64,000 nucleotides of DNA from Paulinella micropora (taxonomy: Eukaryota; Cercozoa; Imbricatea; Euglyphida; Paulinellidae): positions 186,001-250,000 of the forward strand of contig WBZZ01005583.1 in NCBI GenBank assembly GCA_019918135.1, written 5' to 3'. This document shows, in pieces, positions 36,902 through 47,863 of this stretch. The notes beneath the pieces were generated by a model that saw nothing but the letters and a program-made list of their open reading frames with translations, was not told where the DNA came from and ran no database searches. The position numbers were made by a program, and so were the translations under genes. Numbering within the stretch: position 1 is the first letter of the stretch; each line of letters begins with the position of its first letter.

Positions 36902-38524
36902 CTAAGCCTCCCCGCCGAAGCGGGCCCACTCACGTTCCAGCACCGGACTGCGAAATTCGACGCGCCTGGCCAAGCGGAGGCAGCAGTCGTCGAGGCTCCA
37001 GTAGAGAAATCTCCCGCCCAGCCCGAGCCCGGCGTGCAATGCCAAGACGAAGTAGACGAGCCACCAGTCGGGCGGTACTTGCCGGCCGAAGACCCACAAC
37101 GCCACCGCGATGCACAGCACGGGCCCCGACACATACCACGCCAAACGCTCGGCGCGGGCCCGGGGGAAACGCCGGGTAGACAGGGCCCAGAACACCGGCA
37201 GAGGCGCCAGGAACGCGAACACGAGCGCAGTTGATTGTGTCCCGTAGCGCTTGCCGTCGGACACGACGTAGGCCACACACAGGAGCGCGAGCCAGTACAG
37301 CAGCGGCAGCAACCACTGCCAGTACCGTCGCCCCGCCGAGCGTCCGAACAGCCAGCCCCGCGTCTCGTGGTCCATGTACATCAGCAGCGCCTTGGTGTTC
37401 TGCATCAGGCCCGGCTCCACGCCCCAGCGGTCCGTCATATCCAATACCGACGTGGCCTCGGCCGTCGTCCAGCCCTCGACCACCTGCAGCCCCAGCTCCA
37501 GGGCCTCGCGCCACTCTTCCGGCGTGTGGGGGGGGCGGTCCAGCAGCCGCGCACCCTCGATGAGCCCGGCCAGGTTCCCCACGTCGCTGCGATCGAAGTC
37601 GGGCGAGACCGCTAACTCGGCGCCGCCCAGCCCTGCCGGCGGCGCTGGAAGGCACGCGGCGATCTCTCGGTTGACAGTGAGGGCGGTACCGTCGGCTAGG
37701 CGGAGTACCCCGGAGGGTGCACCCTCGTCCGGCACAGGCGGGGGTGGTGGTGGGCCCCGTTCGCCCAAGCCAGCGATCCCGGGCGGGAGCGGGGCTACGC
37801 GGCGGGGGGACTTACTGCCGTCCAGCTCCAGACATATACAGAAGGCGCAGCAGACCAGGCCGAGCGACAATAGACAGACGGTATACAGGACGCCCCGGAA
37901 CTCTTGGCTTTGCTGCCAGACCTGCCCTTGTTTTAGACACCCCTCGTCAGCCGACCAGCTGAGTGGCGAATCACTAGCTGGCGAAGTGCTTATCAGATCG
38001 CCGAGCGCCTGCCTGGCCCCGGCCGGACCCAGCCAGACATGGTCGGGGCAGAACACCCGCGAGTCATATGCTCTCCATTCGTTGTTTTGCTCGTGAGCCA
38101 GCTCCGTGCCTGTAGGACAGGGGTTGAACGAGTACTCTTTGTACAGCAGCGGGGCTTCTGGCAGCCCCTCGTACGCGCCCATGGGCTGCACCCACACCTC
38201 AGCAGCAGAGACTGGCTCGCGCGTCCCTACTAAAGTACCCTCTAAACAGGGCAACTGCGCATTAAAAGACCAATTTGCTTGTAATAGCCGCCGGAAGGGG
38301 GGCATGGGGTGGTAGTTTGTGAGTCCCGTCGTACAACAGGCAAGGCTGTCCGGTGGCCAGACGTCCACTACTACCTGTGTTACGTTGGCGTACACCGAAA
38401 CATCAATCGCGTCCAGTGAGAGCCCACGTAGGTGTGAGATATAGTAGCAGTTGAGCAACACGGCCATGCACAGAAAGGACACAAGGCAAGGGAGGGACGG
38501 CGGGCAGCCCTCCATAGACCCCAT
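36902..38524 (-). CDS. multi-span membrane protein, whole family member (540 aa)
   Basis: The start is the ATG at 38522-38524 (MGSMEGCPPSLPCLVSFLCM), the start shared by the broken copies. Order: a signal-anchor (about 8-27); a Cys- and Asn-glycosylation-site-bearing ectodomain (VSVYANVTQ, WVQPMGAYEGLPEAP, CPTGTELAHEQNNEWR); a second span (GVLYTVCLLSLGLVCCAFCI, about 212-231); a cytosolic or loop region of about 150 residues (REIAACLPAPPAGLGGAE, EEWREALELGLQVVEGW); four C-terminal spans; and the end VEFRSPVLEREWARFGGEA. No catalytic motif is seen; it looks like a surface protein. Relatives lie at 26662-27389, 27757-28332 and 45235-46561. An acceptor-like CTTTTTCCAG lies about 80 bases upstream. 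Confidence 0.78.
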   Translation of the reverse strand: MGSMEGCPPSLPCLVSFLCMAVLLNCYYISHLRGLSLDAIDVSVYANVTQVVVDVWPPDSLACCTTGLTNYHPMPPFRRLLQANWSFNAQLPCLEGTLVGTREPVSAAEVWVQPMGAYEGLPEAPLLYKEYSFNPCPTGTELAHEQNNEWRAYDSRVFCPDHVWLGPAGARQALGDLISTSPASDSPLSWSADEGCLKQGQVWQQSQEFRGVLYTVCLLSLGLVCCAFCICLELDGSKSPRRVAPLPPGIAGLGERGPPPPPPVPDEGAPSGVLRLADGTALTVNREIAACLPAPPAGLGGAELAVSPDFDRSDVGNLAGLIEGARLLDRPPHTPEEWREALELGLQVVEGWTTAEATSVLDMTDRWGVEPGLMQNTKALLMYMDHETRGWLFGRSAGRRYWQWLLPLLYWLALLCVAYVVSDGKRYGTQSTALVFAFLAPLPVFWALSTRRFPRARAERLAWYVSGPVLCIAVALWVFGRQVPPDWWLVYFVLALHAGLGLGGRFLYWSLDDCCLRLARRVEFRSPVLEREWARFGGEA

Positions 38525-39127
38525 GCCGCTAGCTCTTCCTCTCCGGGGCACGATGGGTTTTATGAAGGAGGAGGCTGCCTGCTGGAAAAAGATATGGGTT
38601 GGGGGGGGGGGGGGGGGGGCGCCCCCCCCCTCTGTTCTTCCTTCCCTCCACCTGAGCCCCCTGAGCCCGGGGGCTCAAAGAACAGGGGAAGGGGGAGGGG
38701 AAGGGTGCAGAAGCTGCAAGGGAAAATAAATACACGAGACGCCTCCACTAACCCCCCCCCCCCCGCTCTGTTTTAAATTAAACCTCGACAAAGTTTTACA
38801 CTTGACACTGGGGCGGGGAGAGGGGGCTTAGTGGAGGCGTTTCATGTATTTTTTTGTAGCTTCTGCGCCCTTCCCCTCCCCCTTTCCCTGTTCCTTCAGC
38901 CCCCCTGGGCTCAGGGAGGGAACAGGGGAGGGAGGCAGAAAGGATCTTTGGATATAGGAGGGGGGTGTTGGGGGCGCCAAAGGGGGGGGGGGGGGGGAGC
39001 ACCCTTCCCCTGCAAATTCGGGCCCGACAAATGGGGGGGGGGGGGGGGAGCGCTCCGGCATGGGCTCAACGCCATCTTCTTTGGTTTTGCATCAGTTCTT
39101 CCCCCCTGCTCTTTGAGCCCCCTGGCT
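38525..39127. other. leader and G/C-run repeats
   Basis: The leader of the membrane-protein gene to about 38600, then a G18/C10 pair, an inverted GAGCCCC/GGGGGCTC cluster (38640-38680), an R2 fragment (38780-38810) and more G runs (38977-38997, 39032-39050). The same block order follows the broken copy at 28332-28500, so leader plus repeat were copied together. Confidence 0.6.
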
Positions 39128-39404
39128 GCGGCGGATGGGCGGTGTTTAATGTACCAGGTGGACAAGGGCCTCACGACCAAGACGGCGTCCTGTCCGTGCC
39201 ATGGCTCGGCCACCGTGCGCAAGGTCAGAAAAATATGAAAAATTTGAAAAGAGGAAAAAAAATTCTTTGCCTGACAACCAAAGAAACAGACAGGCAAGGG
39301 GAGGGGAAGGCATAGGGGGAGGGAGAAAGAGGAAGGGGAGGGGGAAGGGGAGGGGAGTGCTCCTTCCCCCTCCCCCCCGTTCCCCCCTCTTCGCCTTGTC
39401 CCGT

Positions 39405-39712
39405 GCTACCCCCCTCCCCCTTGCCCGTCTGTTTCTTTGGTTGTCGGGCAAAGATTTTTTTTTCCACTTTTCATATTTTTCCTATTTTTTTTACATCTTG
39501 CGCACTGTGCTCCAGCGCAGCACTGCGGCGGATGGATGCACGTGTTCAATGTACCAAGCGGACAAGGGGCTCACGCCCAAGACGGCGTCCTGTCCGTGCC
39601 ATGGCTCGGCCACCGTGCGCAAGGTCAGAAAAATATGAAAAATATGAAAAGAGGAAAAAAAAGTTTTTTTGTCCGACAACCAAAGAAACAGACGGGCAAG
39701 GGGGAGGGGGCG
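39405..39712 (+). repeat. R1 foldback repeat, full copy
   Basis: A left arm CCCCTTGCCCGTCTGTTTCT ... TTTTCATATTTTTC ... CTTGCGCAC is mirrored by a right arm GTGCGCAAG ... GAAAAATATGAAAA ... CGACAACCAAAGAAACAGAC. They surround a unique core with GGATGGATG, a CAATGTACCAAG word and GGCGTCCTGTCCGTGCCATG. Arms are about 95 bp. This is MITE-like structure without coding capacity. Further copies, all in the same orientation and mostly lacking the left arm: 200-440, 36078-36255, 39128-39305, 40832-41030, 41690-41870, 47243-47400, 47425-47545, 51985-52080, 62290-62420, 63770-63950. Confidence 0.8.
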
Positions 39713-40831
39713 GAGAAGGGCAAGGGGGGAGGGCAGCAGACCCTGCCCTACTGTCGTACCTGCCGCAGCACCCCCGAGCCGCGCAAGGCCCACCCCCCTT
39801 TCCCGGAGCTGCATATTAAGGATGTGCAGAGTTTTCTTTGTATAATATCTTTCTGCAAATTGCGAACGCTTCGGCCAAAAAAAGGCACAACGTGTGGCCT
39901 ATGCTGACATTTTAATAAACGCTTTTTCGATACGAACGACTAGGTTGCATACATGTCTGTTCCATAGCCAGCAATTGCCCCCCTGAACCGGCAGAAATTT
40001 GACACCTTGTCGTGCTATTTGTTACAGTAGCCGCTTGACTAAGAAATACACCTACTTAATAATTTGGCTGGTCCGGCACGCTTGCAACTCAAAGCCGGCA
40101 GTACGTTGGACAGCCATGGTAGCAAAGTGTGCCTGGCCAGACAGGACCAGTAATATGGATAATCTAGCGCCCGTCGGATCCGGCGTATGTACTGATGGAG
40201 GCCGAGCACCACCCCTGCGCAACCAACAAGACAACAACTGAGAACTAGGAGAGGGCAAGAAAAAGCACGATCTGTCCTTGCCCCCCCCCCATCTGAGAAT
40301 GGGGAGCGGGAAGAGAGGAGGGGGGGGGGAGGCGCCAAGAAAGTGATAAATTTTTTATTAAAGTTCGACGGTCTTGCACTTGGCGTTCAGAACTAAGAGA
40401 GGGAGAGGGAAGGAGCAGGGGGGGGGGGGGGGAGGAGCACGGATTGTCTTAGCCCCCCTCTCCGTCTGAAAATTTAGACAGGGAGAGATAAGGGGGGGGG
40501 GGGAGGGGCTTAGTGGAGGCGTTTCATGTATTTATATTTTTTTTGTAGCTTCGGCGCCCTTTTCCTCCCCCTTTCCCTGCTCCTTGAGCCCCCTGGGCTC
40601 AGGGGAGAGAAGAGGGGAGGGTGGCAGAAAGGATTTTTGCATATGGGGGGGGGGAGCACCAAAGGGGGGGGGGAGCGCTAAAGGGGGGGGGGGGGGCGCC
40701 CCCCCCCCACAAATCGGACCCGACAGATGGAAGGGGGGGGGGGGGCGCTCCGGCATGGGCTCAGTGGCATCTTCTTGGTTTTGTTTCAGTTCTGCCCCCT
40801 GCTCTTTGAGCCCCCCGGGCTCAGGGTGGCT
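39713..40831. other. host stretch with G/C runs, two R2 copies and a possible membrane-peptide remnant
   Basis: On the minus strand at 40040-40240 one frame reads LVGCAGVVLGLHQYIRRIRR and YPYYWSCLARHTLLPWLSN, which may be a gene remnant. The rest is R2 copies (40355, and a partial near 40390), homopolymer runs at 40420, 40495, 40645-40690 and 40730, and GAGCCCC/GGGGCTC inverted pairs. No gene I can support. Confidence 0.5.
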
Positions 40832-41089
40832 GCGGCGGATGGATGGGCGGTGGTCGCTGTGCCAGGTGGACAAGTGCCTCACGAACCCCGACGGCGTCCT
40901 GTCCGTGCCATAGATCGGCCACCGTGCACAAGGTCAGAAAAATATGAAAAATATGAAAAGAGGAAAAACAAAATTTTTTTGCCCGACAACCAAAGAAACA
41001 GATGGGCAAGGGGAAGGGGAGAAGGCAAAGGAGAGAAGAGCAAGGGGAGGGGGAAGGGGAGGGGAGTGCTTCTCCCCCCCCCCCCCCCC

Positions 41090-41420
41090 GTTCCCCCCCT
41101 CTCCCCCTTGTCCCCTGCTACCCCCCTCGTCCCTTGTTTGCGCGTGCAAACGCATCCCAAATTTTTTTTTCCACTTTTCATATTTCCGCGGAGTTTGCGC
41201 AGATCTTGCGCACCGTGCTCCAGCGCAGCCCTGCGGCGGATGGATGGGCGGTGGTCAATGTACCAGGTGGACAAGGGCCTCACGATCCCGACGGCGTCCT
41301 GTCCGTGCCATGGCTCGGCCACGGTGCGCAAGGTCCGAAAAATATGAAAAATATGAAAACAGGAAAAAAAAATTTTTGCCCGACAATCAAAGAAAAAGAC
41401 GGGAAAGGGGGAGGGCGACC
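41090..41420 (+). repeat. R1 foldback repeat with variant left arm
   Basis: The core and right arm are as in 39405-39712. The left arm is CCCTCGTCCCTTGTTTGCGC with TTTTCATATTTCCGCGGAGT, a variant also used at 43180-43260. In reverse it appears at 43015-43105, so arm types are exchanged between copies. Confidence 0.75.
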
Positions 41421-41424
41421 TCTA

Positions 41425-41660
41425 GCTCCCCGCACCTTGTCAAGCTTCTGTTGTTTCTTGCCAATGACGTCAAGGCTCCGTACCTGGAGGGTCTGTAGTT
41501 CCGGAAGCAGCGCGAAGTTTAGCGCGCCTTTGACGCCCGTGCCTCGCAGGTCTAGGTGCACCAGCTTGACAACTGAGGATAGCATGCCCTGCATAAACGC
41601 CTGGTCGACAAAGGCACACCCACGCAACGAAAGCGCCCGGAGCCTGCCCTGTAGTATTTT
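41425..41660 (-). pseudogene. leucine-rich-repeat fragment
   Basis: It reads GCAFVDQAFMQGMLSSVVKL, HLDLRGTGVKGALNFALLPE and LQTLQVRSLDVIGKKQQKL, two LRR units in the same style as the gene at 43444-44442. Both ends run into R1 repeat sequence, so it is a truncated piece. Confidence 0.65.
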
Positions 41661-41999
41661 TTCTAAATATATTTGTGCTTTCTCCTTGCGCGGTGGTCAT
41701 GTGTACCAGGTGGACAAGGGCGTCACGACGCCGACTGACTGCGTTTTGTCCGTACAAGGGCTCGGCCACCGTGTGAAGACCTGCGGAAATATGCAAAATA
41801 TGAAAAGAGGAAAAAAAAGTTTTTGCCCGACAACCAAAGAAACAGACGGGGGGGGGGGAAACAAAGGGGGAGGGGAGAGAAGGAGAGAAGAGGGGCCGGG
41901 AAGAAGGGAGAGGGGAGTGCTCTCCCTCCCCCCCCCCCCCCCCCGCTCTCGCCCTTTGTTCTATGCGCAAACACATTTCAAAAACAATTGTTTTTGCCT

Positions 42000-43009
42000 T
42001 TTTTATAGCATGCCCCGACCCTGTTGACATTGCTGGTACAAGTTGCGTCTTGCTGCCCCAGCCTTTCCTTCCATTTTTTCTCTTTGAGAGAAGGTCTGAG
42101 AAGGGAGAGGGGTGTGTGCGTGTCACCTAATACGAAAAAGAATACGCTGAATTAAAGCTCGACGGTTTTACACTTGGCACTGAGAACTAGAAGAGCGAGA
42201 GAGGAAGGGAGGAGGGCAGGGGCGCGCTAAGATTGTAAAATTCTTTTTATTAAAGCTTGATAAAAAAATCATTGATCCCCTTCAGCCCGCGCCAGCGGGC
42301 TAGCTTCCAGTGTAAGACCGTCGAGCTTTAATCAAGCGTATTTTGCACTTTCTTGGCGCCCCCTCCCCCTTCGAAGGTAGCGGGACGATAAGGGGGAGGG
42401 GGGAAGAAAAAGGGGAGCGGGAGAAAAACCCGGGAAAGAGAACGGGGGCGCCCCTCTCTCTCTCTCTTCCCCCTCCCTCTTTCTCTTTCTCTCTTCTTTC
42501 TTTTTGCACTAAATTTGTCGCCAAATTTGCGTATCTGTGCGCCTAGAATGATATAACCAAGAAGGGCAGTATTGCCAAAAAAGCCTAGAAACGCTGCCTT
42601 TTTCAGCCATATCACATGCACAGACCCGCCAAGCCGCCTTCGCTGAAAGCGCCATCAAGAAAATACCACTCCCCTGCCTCTCCTAGTTCTCAGTGCTAAG
42701 TGTAAGACTTTGTCGAGGCTTTGCATTTTTTTGGTAGCCTCTGCGCTCTCCCCATCCCCCCTTTCCCTTCCCCTATTCTTTGAGCCCCCCGGGCTCAGGG
42801 GGCTCAAGGGGGAGAGGAGAAAAGAAGGAAAGGGGGGGGGGCGCCCCCCCCACCCATATATGGGCTCCTAAAAAAAGTGCACTTATTTTTGTTCCCCCTT
42901 CAGCCCGCGCCTGCGGGCTGGTTTCTCAGTGTCAAGTATAAGACTTTGTCGAGTTTTAATTAAAAAAGACTTTCTTGGCGCCCCACTCCCATGCTTCGTC
43001 CCTCTTCTC
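42000..43009. other. repeat-only stretch
   Basis: R2 copies in both orientations (about 42145 plus; 42310, 42690 and 42930 minus), a CTCTCTCTCTCT microsatellite near 42452-42485, a GGGCTCAGGGGGCTC inverted cluster near 42780-42810 and G/C runs. A CCCTTCAGCCCGCGCC block occurs twice (42280-42300 and 42897-42920). No supported gene. Confidence 0.55.
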
Positions 43010-43430
43010 TCTGCAAGATCTGCGGAAATATATGCGGGAATATGAAAAGTGGAAAAGAATTGTTTTTGGAACGCGTTTGCACGCGCAAACAAGGGACGAG
43101 GGAAGGGGAGGGGAGTGCTCCTCCCCCCCCCCCCCCCCCTTCCCGTTCTCCCCTTGTCCCCTGTTACCCCCCGTTGCTTTTCGTTTGTGCGTGCAAAATA
43201 ATCCCAATTTTTTTTCTTGTACTTTTCATATTTCCGCGGAGTTTGCGCAGATCTTGCGCACCGTGCTCCAGCGCAGCCCTGCGGCGGATGGATGGGCGGT
43301 GGTCAATGTACCCGATGGGACAAGGACCTCACAACCCGACGATGCCCTGTCGGAGCCATGGCTCGGCCATCGTGCGCAAGATCTGCGTAAATATGAAAAG
43401 AGGAAAAGATTGAAAAGCGAAAGAAAACAA
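43010..43430 (+). repeat. R1 composite: two variant arms facing each other plus core
   Basis: A right-arm-like segment (CTGCGGAAATATATGCGGG ... CGCGCAAACAAGGGACGAGG) is followed by a C19 run, a left-arm-like segment (TTGTGCGTGCAAAATAATCC ... CTTGCGCACC) and a further core to 43400. This looks like two R1 copies joined at their G/C-rich ends. Confidence 0.7.
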
Positions 43431-43443
43431 AAGTGGGTGGGCG

Positions 43444-44442
43444 TTGCTCGCGCTGCTGCAGCGCGGCACAGTAATTGCCGACGCGGTCGTGGACACCGCT
43501 GCGTTCGAGCGTTCTGGAAAACTCGCGGAGAGCGCTAATTTCTTGCAGGGCGCCCGTTCGCTGCGCATGGTGTCGTGGAGCAAAAAGGCGCGCGACTACG
43601 ACACCCAAGCCCTGACCCGACTCACGAATCTCGAGCAGCTGTCGTTCGAGTACTGCCGGGGCCTTTCTGCGACGTATTTGTCGCACCTGGCTGCGCTGGT
43701 CGGACTGCCCCGAGTTCGCTTTTTTAACTGTGGCTTGCTACCCTCGCTGGGCTGGCTTGCGCAGCTGCCGGCGCTAGCAGGACTCGATTTGGCAGGCTCG
43801 TACGACGAACGCGGCAGGCTCGACGCACTGCTGCGGCTGCTGCCGCGGTTGCGCACGTTGACGCTGCCGGACTACCAGAGTCAAATTTGTCCCGAAGGGC
43901 TGGCGCAGCTCTCCGAGCTCAGGAGCCTGCGGTTTCCTTCGACACACGGAGTGTGCCGGACAGTGCTGGCCGTGCTGGGGCGCTTGGTGCGCCTGCAAAG
44001 TCTGAGCCTCCAGTACTGTGCGATCGAGGCTCGGGACGTGGCAGACATGCTAGAATGCCTTGCGCGCTTGCCGGAGCTGCGGTTTCTAGCCTGGCACGAC
44101 ACCTTCGGCATGCTCGACGACAAGTTGTCTGCAGACATCAGCGTCAGGCTGCGCGTCGAGAGCCTGACGCTCTGTAACGCGGCGCTGCGCTCTTCGAGCT
44201 TTTTCCGCTGCTTTCCTAAGCTGCGTGTGCTGACCTTGACCAAGGCATTATTCTTGGCGGAAATAGATCACGTGGTGGCCACAGCCGAGAGTGTCTTTCT
44301 GTCTGACTGCCTCTGCTTGTCCCCGCTGCGGTTCGGCGCCGCGCCCCAACTACAGACGCTAAAGATCACCGACTGCGCGTCTGAGCTTGAGGGAGGTCCC
44401 GCTCGACGAGCAGAACCTTCGGGACCTGCAGCTTTTGGGTGA
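43444..44442 (+). pseudogene. leucine-rich-repeat protein gene lacking its start
   Basis: 332 residues in one open frame without an ATG near the beginning; the 5' side runs directly into an R1 repeat. At least ten LRR units are visible (LTNLEQLSFEYCRGLSATYL, LVRLQSLSLQYCAIEARDVA, LPKLRVLTL-like FPKLRVLTLTKALFLAEID), with Cys/Asn positions as in cysteine-containing LRRs. Such proteins bind partner proteins. The 3' end (SGPAAFG) is followed at once by R2 repeats, so the C-terminus may also be cut. An internal ATG (MVSWSKKARD) could give a shorter product. Confidence 0.7.
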
Positions 44443-44574
44443 AAAAAAGGGCATTGCGTGCGAAATTTCAGGCGCGCCCTTGTAGCTGTGCTATCCATCC
44501 GTCGCCCCCTCATCTGAGAAGCAGGGAGAAGGAGAGGAAAGGGGGCTCCAAGAATTTGCCAAAAAAAAACAGTT

Positions 44575-44630
44575 TTTTTAATTAAAACTCGACAAAGTCT
44601 TACACTTGACACTGAGAACAGGGGCGGCCG
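44575..44630 (+). repeat. R2 end repeat (representative copy)
   Basis: Core TTAATTAAAACTCGACAAAG then TCTTACACTTGACACTGAGA. On the opposite strand this reads as ...CTTTGTCGAGTTTTAATTAA; other copies give AATAAA there, like a 3' transcript end. Copies in this orientation: about 27420, 35530, 38780, 40355, 42145, 44675, 49500, 52365, 61975. Reverse copies: about 34888, 42310, 42690, 42930. Confidence 0.7.
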
Positions 44631-44760
44631 AGACAAGAGGAAGGCAGGGGCGTGCTTCGCCGGTGTACAAAATTAAACAATTCATGGCAAAGCTTTAACT
44701 CTGGCACTGAGAACTAGGGGAGGGAGAGAGAGAGTGAGGAACAAGCCCTGCTCTGGGCAG

Positions 44761-45082
44761 ATGTCCGAGCCGGTGTCCGATTCGTGGCAGACGACGAGAG
44801 GCGTCACTTTTCAATACCTACACCATCACAACCACCCCTTGGCCAAGCAGACCCGCCGAGCCCTGCAGCAGGTGCAGCGCTTGACCGAAGCGAACGCGCG
44901 ACAGGGAGGCGCTGTTTGTGGCCAACTCCATGCTAGAAACCAAGCTTGGGGGCTCGAGCCCAGGCTTGGATCGGCTGTTGCGTTGGGGTCAGCGCCAAAT
45001 CAATTATTTCACGCTGTGCGTGCGGGGTTTAGCTCACGACCGGTACTTTGCCGTATTTGCAGGTTCAGATCCTATTTTCTAA
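44761..45082 (+). pseudogene. unknown gene, short, with one frame change
   Basis: The ATG at 44761 directly follows CTCTGGGCAG (acceptor-like) and opens MSEPVSDSWQTTRGVTFQYL, HHHNHPLAKQTRRALQQVQR. After about 44900 the plausible reading moves to another frame: REALFVANSMLETKLGG, LDRLLRWGQRQINYFTLCVR and the end FAVFAGSDPIF, TAA. It is helical and basic. Family unknown. Confidence 0.5.
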
Positions 45083-45234
45083 GCTGTTCTCAAACTAGCC
45101 TGGAGCAAGGGCACCCTTGCTCTTCGGCGGGGTACACTACTCCGGTACGGACGGGCCGTGGCTTCGAGAAGTGCACGATGTTCGGAACGGAGGGATTTCT
45201 TGTCTGGCAACGCAACTGCTCTAGTTCAGTGTAG

Positions 45235-46561
45235 AAATCCTGTCCGAGCTGTGGGCTGCGGAATTCTAGCTGTCTCTTGCTCTTGGGTTCGCCGGGCGCG
45301 TCGCTCCAGTAATTAAAAGTAGACGTAAAAACTGCAAAGGTTAGGACAGTGGCGCCGAGCCACAAGTGCTGCAGCTGCGTCCTGACCGACAGCACGAAAA
45401 ACAGCACCGCAAGGCACAACAGGATGCCCGACACAGACCAGGCCAGCAACACGTGGCGCGCCGAACGTGCGCGTGCCGTAAGCCCCAGCGCCCCTAGCAC
45501 CGAGGCGCACACGAGGGGCAGTAATTGCGGGGGGGGTGACTGAAACCCCCAGTGCCTAGCAACCCCAAGACCCGCCGCCGCGAAGAAGCAAGCTATCAAC
45601 ATCGCGTAAGCGGTGCGTACGTGCCGGGACGACGACGGCGGCGGCCGGCTAAATAACCAGCCCCCAGTCCGGTGCTCCAACTGCAACAAGAGGAGCAGCA
45701 CGTTCTAGGTGAGCGGGCGGTCATTTGTCGCCCAGGGGTCCAACGAGTTATATACGCGCAGCGCGTCGTCTGACGACCATTCCTGCGTGTGTATGAGGCT
45801 GAGCGCTAGGCAAGTGCAGCGGTCCCAATCTCTCACTGGCTCACTAGACAGACCGGTCACCTCTACCAGCTGCAAGTACCTGATAAACGTGGCTCGGTCG
45901 TGCCCTATAGGCAGCTGGACCACGTCACAGAACCCGCGCAGTCGGGAGTTATGCTGTACCAAGAAACCCAAACCGCACAAAGCACCTCCGCACAGCAACA
46001 ACGCTGCTAGCAGAAACCCCCAGTACTGTACGCCCCGAAATCGCACAAATTCGGAGCCCAGCAGCGCACAATCTGCAGAATAATGGTGCGTGGCGATGAT
46101 TTCTCCGGGCTGTGGCAGATTTTCGTAACGAGCGGTGATGATTGGCAGGCTACAACCTAGCGAATTCTGCAGTGAATCGGCGGTGATCCAGCGTCCCTTG
46201 TACTGCGAACAAAGGACGTAGCGTCTTCTTCGAGTAGGTGTACACACACAGAATCAGACCAGCCGCCGAGGCTCCGCCGGCGGTGGTGGGGGACATAGTG
46301 GCTCTCGGTTCCACACTTAAAGTCGGAATCCCGGGCGACGCTGACGTTGGTAACATTTTGGTATACGGACAAGTCCACGAGATCCAAGTCTTGCCACACT
46401 TGGTAGATATGAGGTAGCAAGTAGCAGCTGTAGAGGAGGGCGGCACCAACAAGCGCTACCGAACCAAACCATTGGGGACCGCTGTCACAATACATATGGT
46501 AGGCCGCAGTCAGCCGGTGGCGCTTAGGCTCCCGGGAAAGCACACACTTGTCCCGACACAC
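45235..46561 (-). pseudogene. diverged member of the multi-membrane-protein family
   Basis: The N-terminal part (46561 to about 46230) has GSVALVGAALLYSCYLLPHI and DLSVYQNVTNVSVARDSDFK, matching the signal-anchor and ANVTQ region of the whole gene. The middle (VRFRGVQYWGFLLAALLLCG) matches the second span, and the end (LEHRTGGWLFSR, then four spans, RQLEFRSPQLGQDF) matches the C-terminus. One frame change lies near 46230 and one in-frame TAG at 45702-45704, where the whole gene has Gln (MQNT). It is too diverged to be a recent copy, so the family is old. Confidence 0.68.
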
Positions 46562-47242
46562 AAATTTGACGCCAAATTCAGTACCAACAAGAGGAAAAAA
46601 AAAAGTTTAGCTCGGTTCGCCTAAAACGCCCGCCACAAAAAAATGCACAGGGAAGAGAACGGGAGGATAAAAGAGATTGGAGGAAAGAGAGGGGGGATTT
46701 TCTTCCCTCCCTTGCTCTGTTAATTTTCTAGCCCCCCCGTTCCCTTGTCTAGTTGAAAGAAGGGGGGAGGGGGAAGGACGACTGCCGTTTGCATGCAACT
46801 CACGAGAAAAAAAAAACAGCGCTGGAGATTCTCCCCGGAAGACAGGTTTTACGGTGAGACTGCCTTTTTCGCTTATATCAGTTCCTAAAAAAATTCAAGT
46901 TTGTGGCCGGCCTTAGAAACAGAAATTTTCGGACAAAGCTTTTAATCCATTTGGGTCAGGGTATGATCCGGTGAGAATGGTGGAACAACACGTACCGCAA
47001 GCGCGCTGCGATTACGTTGCTTCCCAGCTGTAAGCTTAATAAAAGAAATACATCTCTGTTTCCACTCTTCAATGGAACTGTTATAATTAATTTTGCTCCC
47101 GGCCAAAAAAACATATTGGAACAGATCACCGAGATGCGGATTGGTTTGAATTCTTGGAGAGGTAAACCCTCTCCAGAGACAGGCGGGCAGCTGGAAGGGA
47201 AAGAGTAGGAGGCGAGGGGGCAGAGAGAAAAGAAAAAGGGAG
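46562..47242. other. no supported gene
   Basis: G/A-rich and C/T-rich runs around 46640-46770 and unique AT-rich sequence at 46900-47130. A short plus-strand reading near 47017-47208 (LNKRNTSLFPLFNGTVIINF) is not convincing. Confidence 0.5.
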
Positions 47243-47659
47243 GGCCAATGTACTAGGTGAACAAGGGCCTCATGACGAACGGGTGTCCTGTCCGTGCCAT
47301 GGCTCGGCCACCGTGCGCAAGAATTTGCGGAAATATGAAAAATATGAAAAGAAATTTTGCCCGACAACCAAAGAAACAGACGGGGGGAAACAAAGGGGGA
47401 GGGGAGAGAGGCACGACCCTGTCTTAGCCCCCGACGGCGTCCTGTCGTGCCATGGCTCGGCTGCCATGCGCAAGGTCAGAAAAATATGAAAAGAGGAAGA
47501 AATATTATTTCTTTTGGCCGACCAGCAAAGAAACAGACAGGCAAGGGGAGTGCTCACCCCCCGTTCCCCCCCTATCTCTTCTGTCACCCCCATCTTTTTC
47601 GTCGCCCCTCGCCCCCTTTCCCTTTTTTTCGTCTTGTTATTTAAAACAATTACACAAGC

Positions 47660-47863
47660 TCTGTCATCATCAAGCAAAACAAGCTGGAGGTAGGCGTCGA
47701 CGGCCGGGTTCGCCTCTGCGTCCATTACACCATTCGCTCCGGCTGGCCGCAGGGGCTGGACCTCGGCGTGCTGAATTGGTCCGCCACAGCCTCGGTCTTG
47801 CACGAGCTGCCGCCGGGTGACAATTCAGGCTCCTCCGACGACGACTGCTTGCAGAAGTCTTAA
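47660..47863 (+). pseudogene. C-terminal gene fragment
   Basis: The frame SVIIKQNKLEVGVDGRVRLC, VHYTIRSGWPQGLDLGVLNW, SATASVLHELPPGDNSGSSD and a closing DDDCLQKS with TAA reads as a real protein end of alternating strands with an acidic tail. No start is present; upstream is an R1 repeat and a C/T run. The SVLHELPP part recurs as nucleotide sequence at 30-60, 57741-57763 and 63594-63620. Confidence 0.55.

Noticed and set aside
36930-37655. Second open frames within the whole membrane-protein gene (both strands)
   Set aside because: They overlap the conserved frame, are Ala/Arg/Gly/Pro-rich and have no counterpart in the diverged copy.
38831-41500. Plus-strand frames beginning MARPPCARSEKYEKYEKRKK
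   Set aside because: This peptide recurs because the R1 repeat is conserved as DNA; arms pair as inverted repeats and the frame is not kept beyond the repeat.
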